Assembly: GCA_003152015.1 (NCBI GenBank)
Contig: PLZF01000096.1
Location: 1 to 64,000 of the forward strand
Direction of reading: 5' to 3'
DNA: 64,000 nucleotides
Source of the DNA: Acidimicrobiaceae bacterium
GTDB lineage: Bacteria > Actinomycetota > Acidimicrobiia > Acidimicrobiales > RAAP-2
In this document: one piece after another, positions 24,775-33,356 of the stretch
Numbering within the stretch: the first letter of the stretch is position 1
How the letters are laid out: every line of letters starts with the position of its first letter
The notes under the pieces: generated by a model
What the model was told of the DNA's origin: nothing
What the model saw: the letters and a program-made list of their open reading frames with translations, nothing else
The model's database searches: none
Position numbers and translations under genes: made by a program

Positions 24775-26278
24775 ACCAGACACCGGGGTTCCGCCCGAGT
24801 CCACTGAGTCGCCCGAGTCCAGTAAGTCGCCCGAGTCCACTGAGTCGCCCGAGTCCACTGAGTCGCCCGGAGGACCCGAGGTACCCGCATCCTCCGTCTT
24901 GCCTGGACGCGGCGGCGGACCCCCGATCAAACACACGGGCAGGCTTCGGCGTACCGCGGCGTCGGCTCAACTGGTCGGACGGCTTGGCGCCTCCCGGATG
25001 ACCGGCAAAATCAGGATTCGTCTCACCCCAGCTGACCGTCGCGATGAGCAAGCGGCGGCCATGGAACTTCGCACGGCGGAACAGGTGGCCGAGTCCTTAG
25101 GGGACATGAAGGGGGCGCTGATGAAGCTGGGCCAGATCGCCAGCTTCCTCGATGAAGGCGTCCCCGAACCGTACCGGGTAGCCCTGGCCCAACTGCAGTC
25201 GGACGCACCCCCGATGGCGCCGGAGCTGGCCGCCGGGGTGGTCGAGGCAGAGTTGGGCCGCTCCCCCACCAAGGTCTTCCGGGAATGGAATCCGGTGCCA
25301 CTGGCCGCTGCCTCTATAGGTCAGGTCCACCGAGCGGTCACATTCGATGGCAGAGAAGTTGCGGTGAAAGTCCAGTACCCAGGGGTGGCCGCTGCCATCG
25401 AGGCGGACTTGGCCAATACCGAGATGCTGGCCCGGATTCTTCCGATGATGTTCCCATCGCTCGATCCCAAGATATTGGCCGTCGAGCTGCGTGACCGGCT
25501 GACCGAAGAGCTCGACTACATCCACGAAGCCGCCAACCAACGACTATTCTCCGCGATCTACCGGGGCCACCCTTTTATCCACATTCCCGAAGTGGTGGAC
25601 GAGTTCTCCACTCGCATGGTGCTCACCACTGAATTGGCCACCGGTGCTCGCTTCGCTGAAGTAGAGAAGTGGTCTGCCCACGAGAGGAATTTGGCCGGCG
25701 AGACTCTGTTCCGTTTCGTGTTCCGGGGTATCAACCGGTTGGGCGTGTTCAACGGCGATCCGCACCCGGGGAACTACCTGTTCCGTCCAGGGGGTCACGT
25801 GACGTTCCTCGACTTCGGCATGGTGAAGAAATTCGCTCCCGAAGAGATGGCCGTCTTCCATAAGTTGATCGAGACACTGGTGCTGCGGGGAGACGCCGAG
25901 GGCTACCGCCGCGCTCTCGAGGAGGTCGGGCTCCTTCGGCCCGATCCGTCCCTGTCCACCGATGACGTCGCCGACTACTTCAGTCACTTCTACGACCTGG
26001 TGATGGTGCGGGGCCGGCGCACCGTCGAGCATGAGTACGCTTCGGAAACCGTCAGGAGGGTGTTCAACTCCAAGAGCCCGGTGGCCAAGGCGCTTAGCTT
26101 GCCGGCCATGTTCGTCATCGTGCAGCGCATTAACCTCGGGCTCTACGCGCTTCTGGCTCGATTGGGGGTAACTGCAGACTGGCGGGGGATCGCCGAGGAA
26201 CTGTGGCCGATGGTCGATGGACCTCCCACCACGCCGTTGGGCGAAGCCGAAGAGGAGTGGCTCAGCCGCTCCTCCTGA
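24725..26278 (+). CDS. ABC1/UbiB/COQ8-family atypical kinase
   Basis: Up to 517 residues. The kinase-like core shows the family's KxGQ motif (MKLGQIASFLDEG), the Ala-rich loop PLAAASIGQVHRA, AVKVQYPG (Lys), FNGDPHPGNYLF and VTFLDFGM. UbiB/COQ8 proteins support quinone or other lipid metabolism, probably as ATPases; the actinobacterial role is unclear. The N-terminal ~65 residues are low complexity with a Glu-Ser-Thr-Glu-Ser-Pro repeat. Start is uncertain: ATG 24725 overlaps the previous gene by 50 bp; TTG 24764 overlaps it by 11 bp and is a realistic alternative. Co-transcription with the acyl-CoA synthetase is likely. Confidence 0.88.
   Translation: MPGTGPKPRRGWALSSEPDTGVPPESTESPESSKSPESTESPESTESPGGPEVPASSVLPGRGGGPPIKHTGRLRRTAASAQLVGRLGASRMTGKIRIRLTPADRRDEQAAAMELRTAEQVAESLGDMKGALMKLGQIASFLDEGVPEPYRVALAQLQSDAPPMAPELAAGVVEAELGRSPTKVFREWNPVPLAAASIGQVHRAVTFDGREVAVKVQYPGVAAAIEADLANTEMLARILPMMFPSLDPKILAVELRDRLTEELDYIHEAANQRLFSAIYRGHPFIHIPEVVDEFSTRMVLTTELATGARFAEVEKWSAHERNLAGETLFRFVFRGINRLGVFNGDPHPGNYLFRPGGHVTFLDFGMVKKFAPEEMAVFHKLIETLVLRGDAEGYRRALEEVGLLRPDPSLSTDDVADYFSHFYDLVMVRGRRTVEHEYASETVRRVFNSKSPVAKALSLPAMFVIVQRINLGLYALLARLGVTADWRGIAEELWPMVDGPPTTPLGEAEEEWLSRSS
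24797..24868 (+). repeat. 18-bp in-frame tandem repeat in the ABC1-kinase gene
   Basis: Four units of gagtccactgagtcgccc; unit 2 differs at two positions (agtaag). They encode ESTESP (ESSKSP in unit 2) in the disordered N-terminus. Confidence 0.85.
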
Positions 26279-26351
26279 TTCGACAATCTTCGCCTCAGAG
26301 GATCCAAGTCAGCACATCCAGCTCCGGGCTCCGGGCGGGAGCCGTCAAACC

Positions 26352-27092
26352 TCAGCCCTTGTTCGCCCCGTGAGCCCGAACAAAATCGTTCACTGTGTAG
26401 TACGCGTCGATCGACTCACCGGCGTCGCCCCAAAAACCCTCCAGCACGTCATACGCCATCGAGCCTTCGTTGATGTAGTGGTTATTTACGTCGGTGATCT
26501 CCAACTCGCCGCGGCCCGAAGGTACCAGTGAGGGGATGACATCGAACACATCGGCGTCGTAGCAGTAGATCCCCGTAACCCCGAACTTGGACGGGGGTTG
26601 CTCTGGCTTCTCCACGATTCTCGTGATGCGTCCCTCGTCGAACGAAGGCACACCAAGGTGGCGAAGGTGCTGGTCCTCCTCCACCGGGGTCAGGAGAATA
26701 CGAGCACCCCGAGGCTCGGCCCGGAAGGCGTCCACCATTGGCTTGATCGACTGTTCGACAACGTTGTCGGCCAGCATCACCAACACCGGGTCGCCGTCTA
26801 CAAACCGCGCCGCCAGACCCAGGGCCTCGGCAATGCCACCTGGCTTATCCTGGTAGCCGTAGCTCAAACGGTCGATGCCGAATTCATAGCCGTTCCCCAA
26901 CAGACGAAGGAACTCTCCGGCGTGGGTCCCTCCCGTGACCAGCATGATCTCGGTGATTTCCGCGTGTACGAGCGCCTCGATGCACCAGTTGATCATGGGC
27001 CGGTCGTAGATCGGGAGCAGGTGTTTGTTGGTGATGCGAGTGAGCGGATGGAGGCGTGAGCCGGTACCGCCAGCGAGAATGACACCCTTCAT
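26352..27092 (-). CDS. Sugar-1-phosphate nucleotidyltransferase (RmlA-like)
   Basis: 246-residue nucleotidyltransferase. The signature GVILAGGTGSRLHPLTRITNKHLLPIYDRPMI is that of glucose-1-phosphate thymidylyltransferase, and VLVMLADNVV plus EDQHLRHLGVPSFDEGRI and IVEKPEQPPSKFGVTGIYCYD are also family-like. It is about 45 residues shorter than canonical RmlA and lacks the C-terminal helical extension, as in stand-alone short homologues, so nucleotide and sugar specificity are uncertain. ATG 27092 has TAGGCT seven bases upstream. No rmlB, C or D lies beside it. Confidence 0.87.
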   Translation of the reverse strand: MKGVILAGGTGSRLHPLTRITNKHLLPIYDRPMINWCIEALVHAEITEIMLVTGGTHAGEFLRLLGNGYEFGIDRLSYGYQDKPGGIAEALGLAARFVDGDPVLVMLADNVVEQSIKPMVDAFRAEPRGARILLTPVEEDQHLRHLGVPSFDEGRITRIVEKPEQPPSKFGVTGIYCYDADVFDVIPSLVPSGRGELEITDVNNHYINEGSMAYDVLEGFWGDAGESIDAYYTVNDFVRAHGANKG

Positions 27093-27099
27093 GCGTGGC

Positions 27100-27105
27100 A
27101 GCCTA
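27100..27105 (-). promoter_or_regulatory. -10 box of the nucleotidyltransferase gene
   Basis: On the minus strand TAGGCT ends seven bases before ATG 27092, with no Shine-Dalgarno. Confidence 0.4.
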
Positions 27106-27160
27106 GACGTGATGGTTGGGGACAGCCGAACCGATCGATAGGGCGCTCCGGACCTCGCGG

Positions 27161-28114
27161 TCACCCGACGCGGAACCCAGCCAGGACAGCATCGGACAGG
27201 GCCGGCCACGCGGCGCTCGCCCACGGTCCAAACGCCCGGTCCGCCAAGCCCGCACAGGCCAGACCGGCCGTCGGGTCTATCCAGAAGAACGACCCGGAAC
27301 GACCGAAGTGCCCGAATGTGGCCGGAGAATTCGACACTCCCGTCCAATGGGGCTGCTTGTCGCCGCATATTTCCACCCCGAGTCCCCAGTCGCACCGGTC
27401 GAAACGGCCGAACCCGGGGAGAACGCCAGGCAGACCAGGGAAAGCCACCGAGATGGCCAAGGCATGGCTTTCGGGGCTGATCAGCTTGGGAACTGCCCAC
27501 TCGGTCACCAGGGCAAGGAGGTCGCTCAACGGCCCCCACAGTCCGGAGGCTGCGTCCGATGAGGTTGCGTCCGACATTGCTTCGCCCGGTGAGGCCCCGC
27601 CCGGTGAGGCCCCGCCCGGTGAGCCCCCGCCCGGTGAGGCGGACACCGGCTGATTCCGTCCTGGATCGAAAACGGTGTCGGACATCCCGAGCGGATGGAG
27701 CACCCCATGGGTCACATAGTCACGAAATGACATTCCCGACCGCTGGACCAGCACGTCCGCCAACACGTCATAACCGAAGTTGGAGTAAATGCGCCGGGTA
27801 CGAGGCTTGGCCAGCGGCGGACCCCGGTCGGGCCCGAGCCCAGAAGCATGGGCCAGCAGGTGGCGGATCGTCGAACCTGGAGGTCCCGCCGGCAGATCGA
27901 GGGACAGAGTGCCCTCCTCGATGGCCACGAGGACCGCGAGGGCGGTGACCGGTTTGGTCACAGACGCCCATGGAAACAGTCGATCTTGAGGTCCCACAAC
28001 CTCAACGGTCTCGGCCTCGGGCGAACTGCGTTCGGCACCTTCCCGTCCAATGCGGATCACTCCGACCGCTGCCGCGTCAACTGCCCAGGTTCCAACCAGA
28101 TCTAAGGCGCCCAT
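27161..28114 (-). CDS. Serine hydrolase of the beta-lactamase class C/DD-peptidase family
   Basis: 317 residues from ATG 28114. The three catalytic elements can be placed: S-x-x-K in PWASVTKPVTALAVLVAIEEG, the Tyr motif in RRIYSNFGYDVLADVL, and HFGRSGSFFWIDP in the position of the H/K-x-G motif. No signal peptide is visible, so it is probably cytoplasmic, as for esterase-like members. A SPGGA repeat interrupts it at about residue 160-180. Start chosen because TACGAT lies nine bases before ATG and similarity begins nearby; the frame open to 28363 is antisense to the lipase. Divergent from the lipase gene with 58 bp between starts. Confidence 0.85.
   Translation of the reverse strand: MGALDLVGTWAVDAAAVGVIRIGREGAERSSPEAETVEVVGPQDRLFPWASVTKPVTALAVLVAIEEGTLSLDLPAGPPGSTIRHLLAHASGLGPDRGPPLAKPRTRRIYSNFGYDVLADVLVQRSGMSFRDYVTHGVLHPLGMSDTVFDPGRNQPVSASPGGGSPGGASPGGASPGEAMSDATSSDAASGLWGPLSDLLALVTEWAVPKLISPESHALAISVAFPGLPGVLPGFGRFDRCDWGLGVEICGDKQPHWTGVSNSPATFGHFGRSGSFFWIDPTAGLACAGLADRAFGPWASAAWPALSDAVLAGFRVG
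27586..27640 (-). repeat. 15-bp in-frame tandem repeat in the serine hydrolase gene
   Basis: Three full and one partial unit of ccggtgaggccccgc on the plus strand (third unit with one change) encode the SPGGA-type loop of the hydrolase. Confidence 0.85.
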
Positions 28115-28172
28115 ACCGTTCCGATCGTAGATCACGTCATGGGATATGCCCCGGTGACTACTGTGAACGGCG

Positions 28173-29645
28173 ATGTGGCGAAACTCTGCACTCGGAGTTC
28201 GGGCCCGGATCACCCAACGCCGGGAAACGGTGCTCGTCGCCTTGGCCACCCTGACCCTGGTAAGCGCCTCGACCGGATGGGTCATCCTTTCGAGAGGCGC
28301 CTCCGCATCCCAATCCTCTTGGGCAAGGCCGTCCACCTTTTCCGCTCTACCTATGCTCGACATTTCAAGCTTTGGATTCGCGTCACCAGCCGGCCAGGCC
28401 GGCCAGGTCGGCCAGGTCGAGATTCACCACGTCGGCGGGAATTCGGAGACCCCTTCGGTCATCACGCCGATCACGGCGACCGTACCAATTTGGGCGTCAG
28501 TGCGCACAACTCCCGCATCATCCGCATCATCTTCATCGGACCCGCTGTCCCTCGAAGCTTTCTACACGTCCCCCGACCCCCTCCCCGCCGCCGCGCCTGG
28601 CTCGATTGTCCGATCCGAACCAATCCCTCACGCAGTAGGGCTGCCCGCTCAGGCCACCGCTTACCGCGTGTTGTATCACTCAGAATCGACTACAGGAGCC
28701 GACATCGCCGTCTCTGGGACGGTGGTCATTCCCGCTCGCCCACCACCGGTAACGGGCTATCCCATTGTGGCCTGGGCCCACGGAACCACCGGCCTGGCTG
28801 ACGCGTGTGCACCCTCCAAGCAGGGGGTCAACACCATCCCCTATCTGTCCGAATTCATCGACGAAGGGATGATCGTCGCGGCTACCGATTACCAAGGCCT
28901 CGGGACCCTCGGGATCCACCCTTACCTGGTCGGCCAAAGCGAGGGTCAGGCCGTATTGGACGCTGCCCGCGCCGCCCGCAACCTCGCCGGATCAATAGCG
29001 TCTGACTCGGTGATCATCTTCGGCCACTCCCAAGGTGGCCAAGCGGCGCTGTTCGCCGGTCAGATTTCCCATTTGTACGCACCCGATCTCTTCGTTGTGG
29101 GCGTGGTGGCAGTGGCGCCAGTCTCGAACGTCAGCGAATTCGCGCCGGCAGTTCCGGGACGCAATCCCGATACCTTCTCCGCGTATGTCGTCATGGCCCT
29201 GTATGCCTGGTCAATTGCCTACGGAGATCTACCCCTTTCGGACGTATTCACGCCATGGGCCATTGCCACCACGCCAGCTATCGATCAGATGTGCAGCGAC
29301 GAAGTGACCGACACCTACGCGGATGTGTCCACCAATCGGATCTTCCGCTCGGGTTGGAAGGACAACACGGCGGTCCAGACCCATTTGATCCAGAACGAAC
29401 CAGGTTTGGCACCTACGGTTGCGCCGGTCTTGATCGTGCAGGGGACGGCCGACTCACTCATTCCCTACGCCACCACTACGACTCTGGTCGATCAACGGCT
29501 GTGTGGGGCCCAACATGACACGGTGGAGTACGACGTAGTTCGCGGTGCCAGTCACGGAAGTGTGGTGGGGACCGCACAACCAGACGTTCTCCAATGGACC
29601 GCTGCCCGATTCGCCGGACAGACAGCTCCCGACACGTGTGGATAA
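28173..29645 (+). CDS. Secreted lipase, alpha/beta hydrolase (LIP family)
   Basis: 490 residues. After a basic start, residues 20-45 form a hydrophobic signal sequence (VLVALATLTLVSASTGWVIL). A Ser/Thr/Pro-rich linker reaches about residue 145, then the hydrolase domain: IVAWAHGTTGLADACAPSK (oxyanion region), IIFGHSQGGQAALFAG (nucleophile Ser), VLIVQGTADSLIP (Asp) and GASHGSVVG (His). The order and 'AHGT-G' pattern match the secretory lipase family. It would hydrolyse esters outside the cell or at its surface. ATG 28173 is preceded by TACTGT eight bases upstream. Confidence 0.86.
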   Translation: MWRNSALGVRARITQRRETVLVALATLTLVSASTGWVILSRGASASQSSWARPSTFSALPMLDISSFGFASPAGQAGQVGQVEIHHVGGNSETPSVITPITATVPIWASVRTTPASSASSSSDPLSLEAFYTSPDPLPAAAPGSIVRSEPIPHAVGLPAQATAYRVLYHSESTTGADIAVSGTVVIPARPPPVTGYPIVAWAHGTTGLADACAPSKQGVNTIPYLSEFIDEGMIVAATDYQGLGTLGIHPYLVGQSEGQAVLDAARAARNLAGSIASDSVIIFGHSQGGQAALFAGQISHLYAPDLFVVGVVAVAPVSNVSEFAPAVPGRNPDTFSAYVVMALYAWSIAYGDLPLSDVFTPWAIATTPAIDQMCSDEVTDTYADVSTNRIFRSGWKDNTAVQTHLIQNEPGLAPTVAPVLIVQGTADSLIPYATTTTLVDQRLCGAQHDTVEYDVVRGASHGSVVGTAQPDVLQWTAARFAGQTAPDTCG

Positions 29646-29821
29646 CGTGATCCGGTATTGACCGACTGGCTCCGTTGGCAAACATAACCGCGTGCGATCG
29701 AAATCGCAGAGAGCACGGTTGCAACGGCCGCCGGGTCACCAGACAGGCACCAGACAGGCACCCGTTTGCCGTTTGCCGTCACCCGAGAACCACCGGCTTT
29801 CCGATGGCGGAGACGAACGGG

Positions 29822-30715
29822 CTAGACGTCGAGGAAGCGCCGAACAGCTAACGCCGAACCGGCCACACCCACACCGATGCCCACCACGCCAACCAAAATG
29901 CACGTGGCAGCGACTTCCCAGGGCCCCATCGACATTTGAGCAATCAGGTTGCCCTGATTGGCAACTGTCTTGGTGGTGTCAAGCCCGATACCCCAGTAGA
30001 GACCGAGTACCACCAATACGGCGACAGCCGATCCGAGCAATCCTTGAATGAGACCTTCCGCCATGAAGGGGAGCCGGATGAACCAGTTGGTCGCACCGAC
30101 CAACTTCATCACCGAAACCTCACGCCTACGGGCGAAGATGGCCATGCGGATCGTGTTGAGAATGAGCACCGAGGCTGAGAGCAACAGCACCACCGCGACG
30201 GACAGAAAGACCCATTGCAGAATATGGATCACACTCTCCATTGTCCTGATCTGGGCGGTCGGTGATGATGGTGTCCCGAAGATGCCCGGTTTACCAGTGA
30301 ACTGCTGAACCACCGCGGTGGCATCTGATGGATTCTCGAGGACACATCGATACGACGACGGATAGTCGGACTGCTGAGTGGCGTTGAACTCGTCGGCGGC
30401 AACAGTTTGCTTGGCTTCGTTGTAGTCGTAAGCCTGGGAGCGGGCAATACAGCTCTTCACCAGGGGGTTCTGGGTCAACTCGGCTCCGATGGCATGATAC
30501 TGCGCCGGGCTGGCGTCGCCGTTCACCCAGACCGCGACGTTGACCCCGTGCTGCCAATGCACAGTCGCATTTGTCGCTCCCTGCTTCAACAGCAGAGCGG
30601 AACCCACCAGGGCCAGGGATACCGCCACCGTGAGCACCGCGGCCGCGGTCATCAGGCGATTGCGCCACAGATTGGTGGTGGCCTCGCGTGCAACGTATCC
30701 GGCAGAGACCGGCAT
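29822..30715 (-). CDS. ftsX: Cell division protein FtsX
   Basis: 297-residue permease-like protein of the FtsEX complex, which relays ATP hydrolysis by FtsE to peptidoglycan hydrolases at the septum. It has the FtsX layout: one N-terminal membrane segment (RLMTAAAVLTVAVSLALVGSALLL), an extracellular domain of about 130 residues, then three membrane segments in the C-terminal half. REVSVMKLVGATNWFIRLPF is the conserved cytoplasmic loop that contacts FtsE. Its ATG shares one base with the ftsE stop (TGATG), so the two are translationally coupled. Confidence 0.94.
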   Translation of the reverse strand: MPVSAGYVAREATTNLWRNRLMTAAAVLTVAVSLALVGSALLLKQGATNATVHWQHGVNVAVWVNGDASPAQYHAIGAELTQNPLVKSCIARSQAYDYNEAKQTVAADEFNATQQSDYPSSYRCVLENPSDATAVVQQFTGKPGIFGTPSSPTAQIRTMESVIHILQWVFLSVAVVLLLSASVLILNTIRMAIFARRREVSVMKLVGATNWFIRLPFMAEGLIQGLLGSAVAVLVVLGLYWGIGLDTTKTVANQGNLIAQMSMGPWEVAATCILVGVVGIGVGVAGSALAVRRFLDV

Positions 30716-31545
30716 CAGCTCTCCACGTCACGGCGGCCGAGTCGGTCCGCCGAGTCTGCAAATCCGGGGATCGGGGCCGGAGCGCCAGTCTTGGCAACGG
30801 GAGCCGTAGCGGTCTCCACCATGGTGTCGATCGGAGATCCGGCGCCGGCTGCGGCCACCGCACTATCGAGGCCGTACACGCCACGAGCCTGATCTCGCAC
30901 AATGGCCCCGTGGTCCAACTCGATGACCCGTCGACGCATCTGGTCGACCATGCCGGCATCGTGGGTGGCGACGACAACCGTGGTCCCTGTTCGATTGATC
31001 CGGTCGAGAAGCCGCATGATGCCGAGGCTGGTGGTCGGATCGAGGTTACCGGTGGGTTCGTCGGCAAGGAGAATCAGAGGTCGGTTCACGAACGCCCGAG
31101 CCACGGCCACTCGCTGTTGTTCACCACCCGAGAGCTCTCCGGGCAGATTCCCGCTCTTTTTGGTGAGGCCGACCAGATCGAGCACCTGCGGTACCTGCGA
31201 GGCGATCACATGCTTGGGTCGTCCGATCACCTCGAGCGCAAAGGCTACATTCTCAAAGACTGTCCTATTTGGGAGCAACCGGAAGTCCTGAAACACGCAC
31301 CCGATATTTCGTCGCAAGTACGGGATGCGCCATTTCGAAAGGTGCCCGATCTCTTTGCCGGCTTCCCAAATTCGGCCCGAGTTGGGAATCTCCTCGCGCA
31401 GCAGCAACCGAATGAAGGTGGTCTTGCCCGAACCGGAAGGGCCAACGAGGAAGACGAACTCACCTTTGTCGATCTCAATCGAACAGTCCCGGAGTGCGAC
31501 TGTTGACCCTTTGTAGGATTTGGTGACGTTTTGGAACGTGATCAT
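30715..31545 (-). CDS. ftsE: Cell division ATP-binding protein FtsE
   Basis: 276-residue ABC ATPase. [25 protein letters not shown], Walker [37 protein letters not shown] (FtsE-type Q-loop), signature [15 protein letters not shown] and Walker [15 protein letters not shown] are present. The core ends near residue 225; the remaining ~50 residues (Ala/Pro-rich, then Asp/Arg) extend beyond typical FtsE. Upstream on the same strand lies the DUF3565-type gene, with prfB and secA beyond; ftsE and prfB are often close in actinobacteria. Confidence 0.95.
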   Translation of the reverse strand: MITFQNVTKSYKGSTVALRDCSIEIDKGEFVFLVGPSGSGKTTFIRLLLREEIPNSGRIWEAGKEIGHLSKWRIPYLRRNIGCVFQDFRLLPNRTVFENVAFALEVIGRPKHVIASQVPQVLDLVGLTKKSGNLPGELSGGEQQRVAVARAFVNRPLILLADEPTGNLDPTTSLGIMRLLDRINRTGTTVVVATHDAGMVDQMRRRVIELDHGAIVRDQARGVYGLDSAVAAAGAGSPIDTMVETATAPVAKTGAPAPIPGFADSADRLGRRDVES

Positions 31546-31665
31546 AAGGGAATGGTCAGGGTTGAAACGGAATTGCGTTGCAAGGTGCCCTGAGTCCGCA
31601 ATAGCTTACCGGCCTAGTGCCGATAATTGGTGCAGCCCCTCTGACCTCCCCTGACGCGCGCAACC

Positions 31666-32130
31666 TCATCGAGGTTCACCCCAGAACTCGACGACCAGGC
31701 GAACGGGGCCGACGATGACAACCTTGTGTGACATTCCGGGTGGAATGGGTTGTGACGAACCGGCAGAAAAGCACACGTCGACGACAGGAACGGTCTCCAT
31801 CTGAAATGCGACCTCACCTTCGGTGACCCGGAGCATCCCCCACACTCGTTCCGCCGTCCGATGTGAGCCACGTAATCCCTTCGGCAGTCTGTCTTGGTCC
31901 CAGGGACCTGCAGTCCTGAGTAATGAGAGGCCTTCGGGCATCTCGGCCCGGTCACAGAGCGGGCACTCGATCGAAGAGCCCACGTGCCCGCTACGTTCGG
32001 CGTCGTTGTTGATCCATGGTCGATTTTGGAACGGCGGTCGGTGGCGGATGTGCTGGTTGTGAAGGCACGACATTTCCGCCACCCAATCGCCATCGTCGCC
32101 CACATGGAAACCGTCGATGACCCGAATCAT
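31666..32130 (-). CDS. DUF3565-DUF1971 protein
   Basis: 154 residues from ATG 32130. Residues 1-75, MIRVIDGFHVGDDGDWVAEM through LHNQHIRHRPPFQNRPW to IECPLCDRAEMPEGL, match DUF3565, with a Cys pair and several His suggesting a metal site. Residues 85-150, LPKGLRGSHRTAERVWGMLRV then GMSHKVV and RLVVEFWGEP, match DUF1971, the cupin-like domain found at the N-terminus of some TehB tellurite-resistance proteins. The combination is known, but function is unproven. It lies between prfB (64 bp upstream) and ftsE on the same strand. Confidence 0.75.
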   Translation of the reverse strand: MIRVIDGFHVGDDGDWVAEMSCLHNQHIRHRPPFQNRPWINNDAERSGHVGSSIECPLCDRAEMPEGLSLLRTAGPWDQDRLPKGLRGSHRTAERVWGMLRVTEGEVAFQMETVPVVDVCFSAGSSQPIPPGMSHKVVIVGPVRLVVEFWGEPR

Positions 32131-32194
32131 CAGAGTTGCCGCGTGGTTACCGCCGCACTGAGCGCTCCACTTTCCACCACAGTGATCGCCACCC

Positions 32195-33355
32195 TCAACC
32201 CTGGTTCCGGCGCAGGTCGGCCTGTCGCCGCAGTTCCGCCTCCATAAAGGCGTCGAGGTCACCGTCGAGCACTGCTTCGACGTTTCCGGTCTCCTCGTTG
32301 CTACGGAGATCCTTCACGAGTTGGTAGGGAGCCATGACGTAGGAGCGGATCTGATTTCCCCAAGCGTTGTCGGTGCGATCTCCGGACAGCGCTTCGAGGG
32401 TGGCCTGATGTTCGGCCCGTTGGCGTTCGGCCAGTTTGGCCCCCAGAACCTGCATCGCCTTGGCCTTGTTCTGGTGCTGGCTCCGCTGGTTCTGGCACGA
32501 CACCACAATGCCGGTCGGAAGATGGGTGAGTCGTACCGCGGAGTCCGTCTTGTTCACGTGCTGACCTCCGGCCCCCGAAGAGCGGTACGTGTCGATACGT
32601 AGATCCTTCTCGTCGATGTCGACCTCATTCGAGACATCCTCGAGAAAGGGCACCACGTCGAGCGATGCGAAACTCGTCTGCCGGCGATGCTGCGCGTCGA
32701 AAGGCGAAATTCGCACCAGGCGGTGCACCCCCCGCTCCGCGGCCAGCATCCCGAAGGCGTACCGACCCTTCACGATGAAGGTGGCCGACAACAATCCGGC
32801 CTCCTGACCAGGGGTGGCTTCTTCCACCTCGATCTCGAAGCCGCGTCGCTCTGCCCAGCGGGAGTACATGCGCAACATCATCTCGGCCCAGTCCTGGGCG
32901 TCGGTGCCACCGGCACCAGCGTGGATTTCGGCTACCGCGTCACGGTCATCGTGGTCTCCGGCGAACAACGCCCGCAGCTCCAGGGAACCCAGCCGGCGAT
33001 CAAGGTCGGCCAAGGATTCTTCGACTTCGGGACGCAGGGAGTCGTCACCTTCTTCTTCGTTCATCTCGAAGAGGGTCTCGGCATCCGACAGGCGTTCCGC
33101 CAAGGCCGCCAGCATGTCCATGTCTTCACTGATCCGCCCCAGTTCAGTGGTGACGCTGCGCGCGTTGTCGGCATCGTCCCACAGGTCGGGGGCCGACGCC
33201 GCGGCCTCGAGCTCGACTCGTCGCTTCTGGAGCAGGTCCAGTCCCAGGAAATGCTCGGCTTCCCGCAGACGGTCGGTAGTCGACGCGATTGTCGCACGAA
33301 TGTCGACTCGATCGGGATCCCCGCCCCCCCGCCGGGGAGGCTCGGCCGCGGCCAT
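32195..33355 (-). CDS. prfB: Peptide chain release factor 2
   Basis: 386-residue class I release factor recognising UGA and UAA. The codon-recognition tripeptide SPF (VRISPFDAQHRRQTSFAS) and the catalytic GGQ (RSSGAGGQHVNKTDSAVRLTH) are both present. No programmed frameshift is needed: the frame is continuous from ATG 33355, unlike Escherichia coli. The ATG stands one base after the secA stop (TGAgATG), so translation is likely coupled to secA. The N-terminus has a short Gly/Pro-rich extension before DIRATIASTTDRLREAEHFL. Confidence 0.96.
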   Translation of the reverse strand: MAAAEPPRRGGGDPDRVDIRATIASTTDRLREAEHFLGLDLLQKRRVELEAAASAPDLWDDADNARSVTTELGRISEDMDMLAALAERLSDAETLFEMNEEEGDDSLRPEVEESLADLDRRLGSLELRALFAGDHDDRDAVAEIHAGAGGTDAQDWAEMMLRMYSRWAERRGFEIEVEEATPGQEAGLLSATFIVKGRYAFGMLAAERGVHRLVRISPFDAQHRRQTSFASLDVVPFLEDVSNEVDIDEKDLRIDTYRSSGAGGQHVNKTDSAVRLTHLPTGIVVSCQNQRSQHQNKAKAMQVLGAKLAERQRAEHQATLEALSGDRTDNAWGNQIRSYVMAPYQLVKDLRSNEETGNVEAVLDGDLDAFMEAELRRQADLRRNQG

Positions 33356-33356
33356 C

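Noticed and set aside
29737-29780. Duplicated caccagacagg and gtttgcc between lipase and ftsX
   Set aside because: Only two copies each, without pairing or flanking structure; too little to call a feature.
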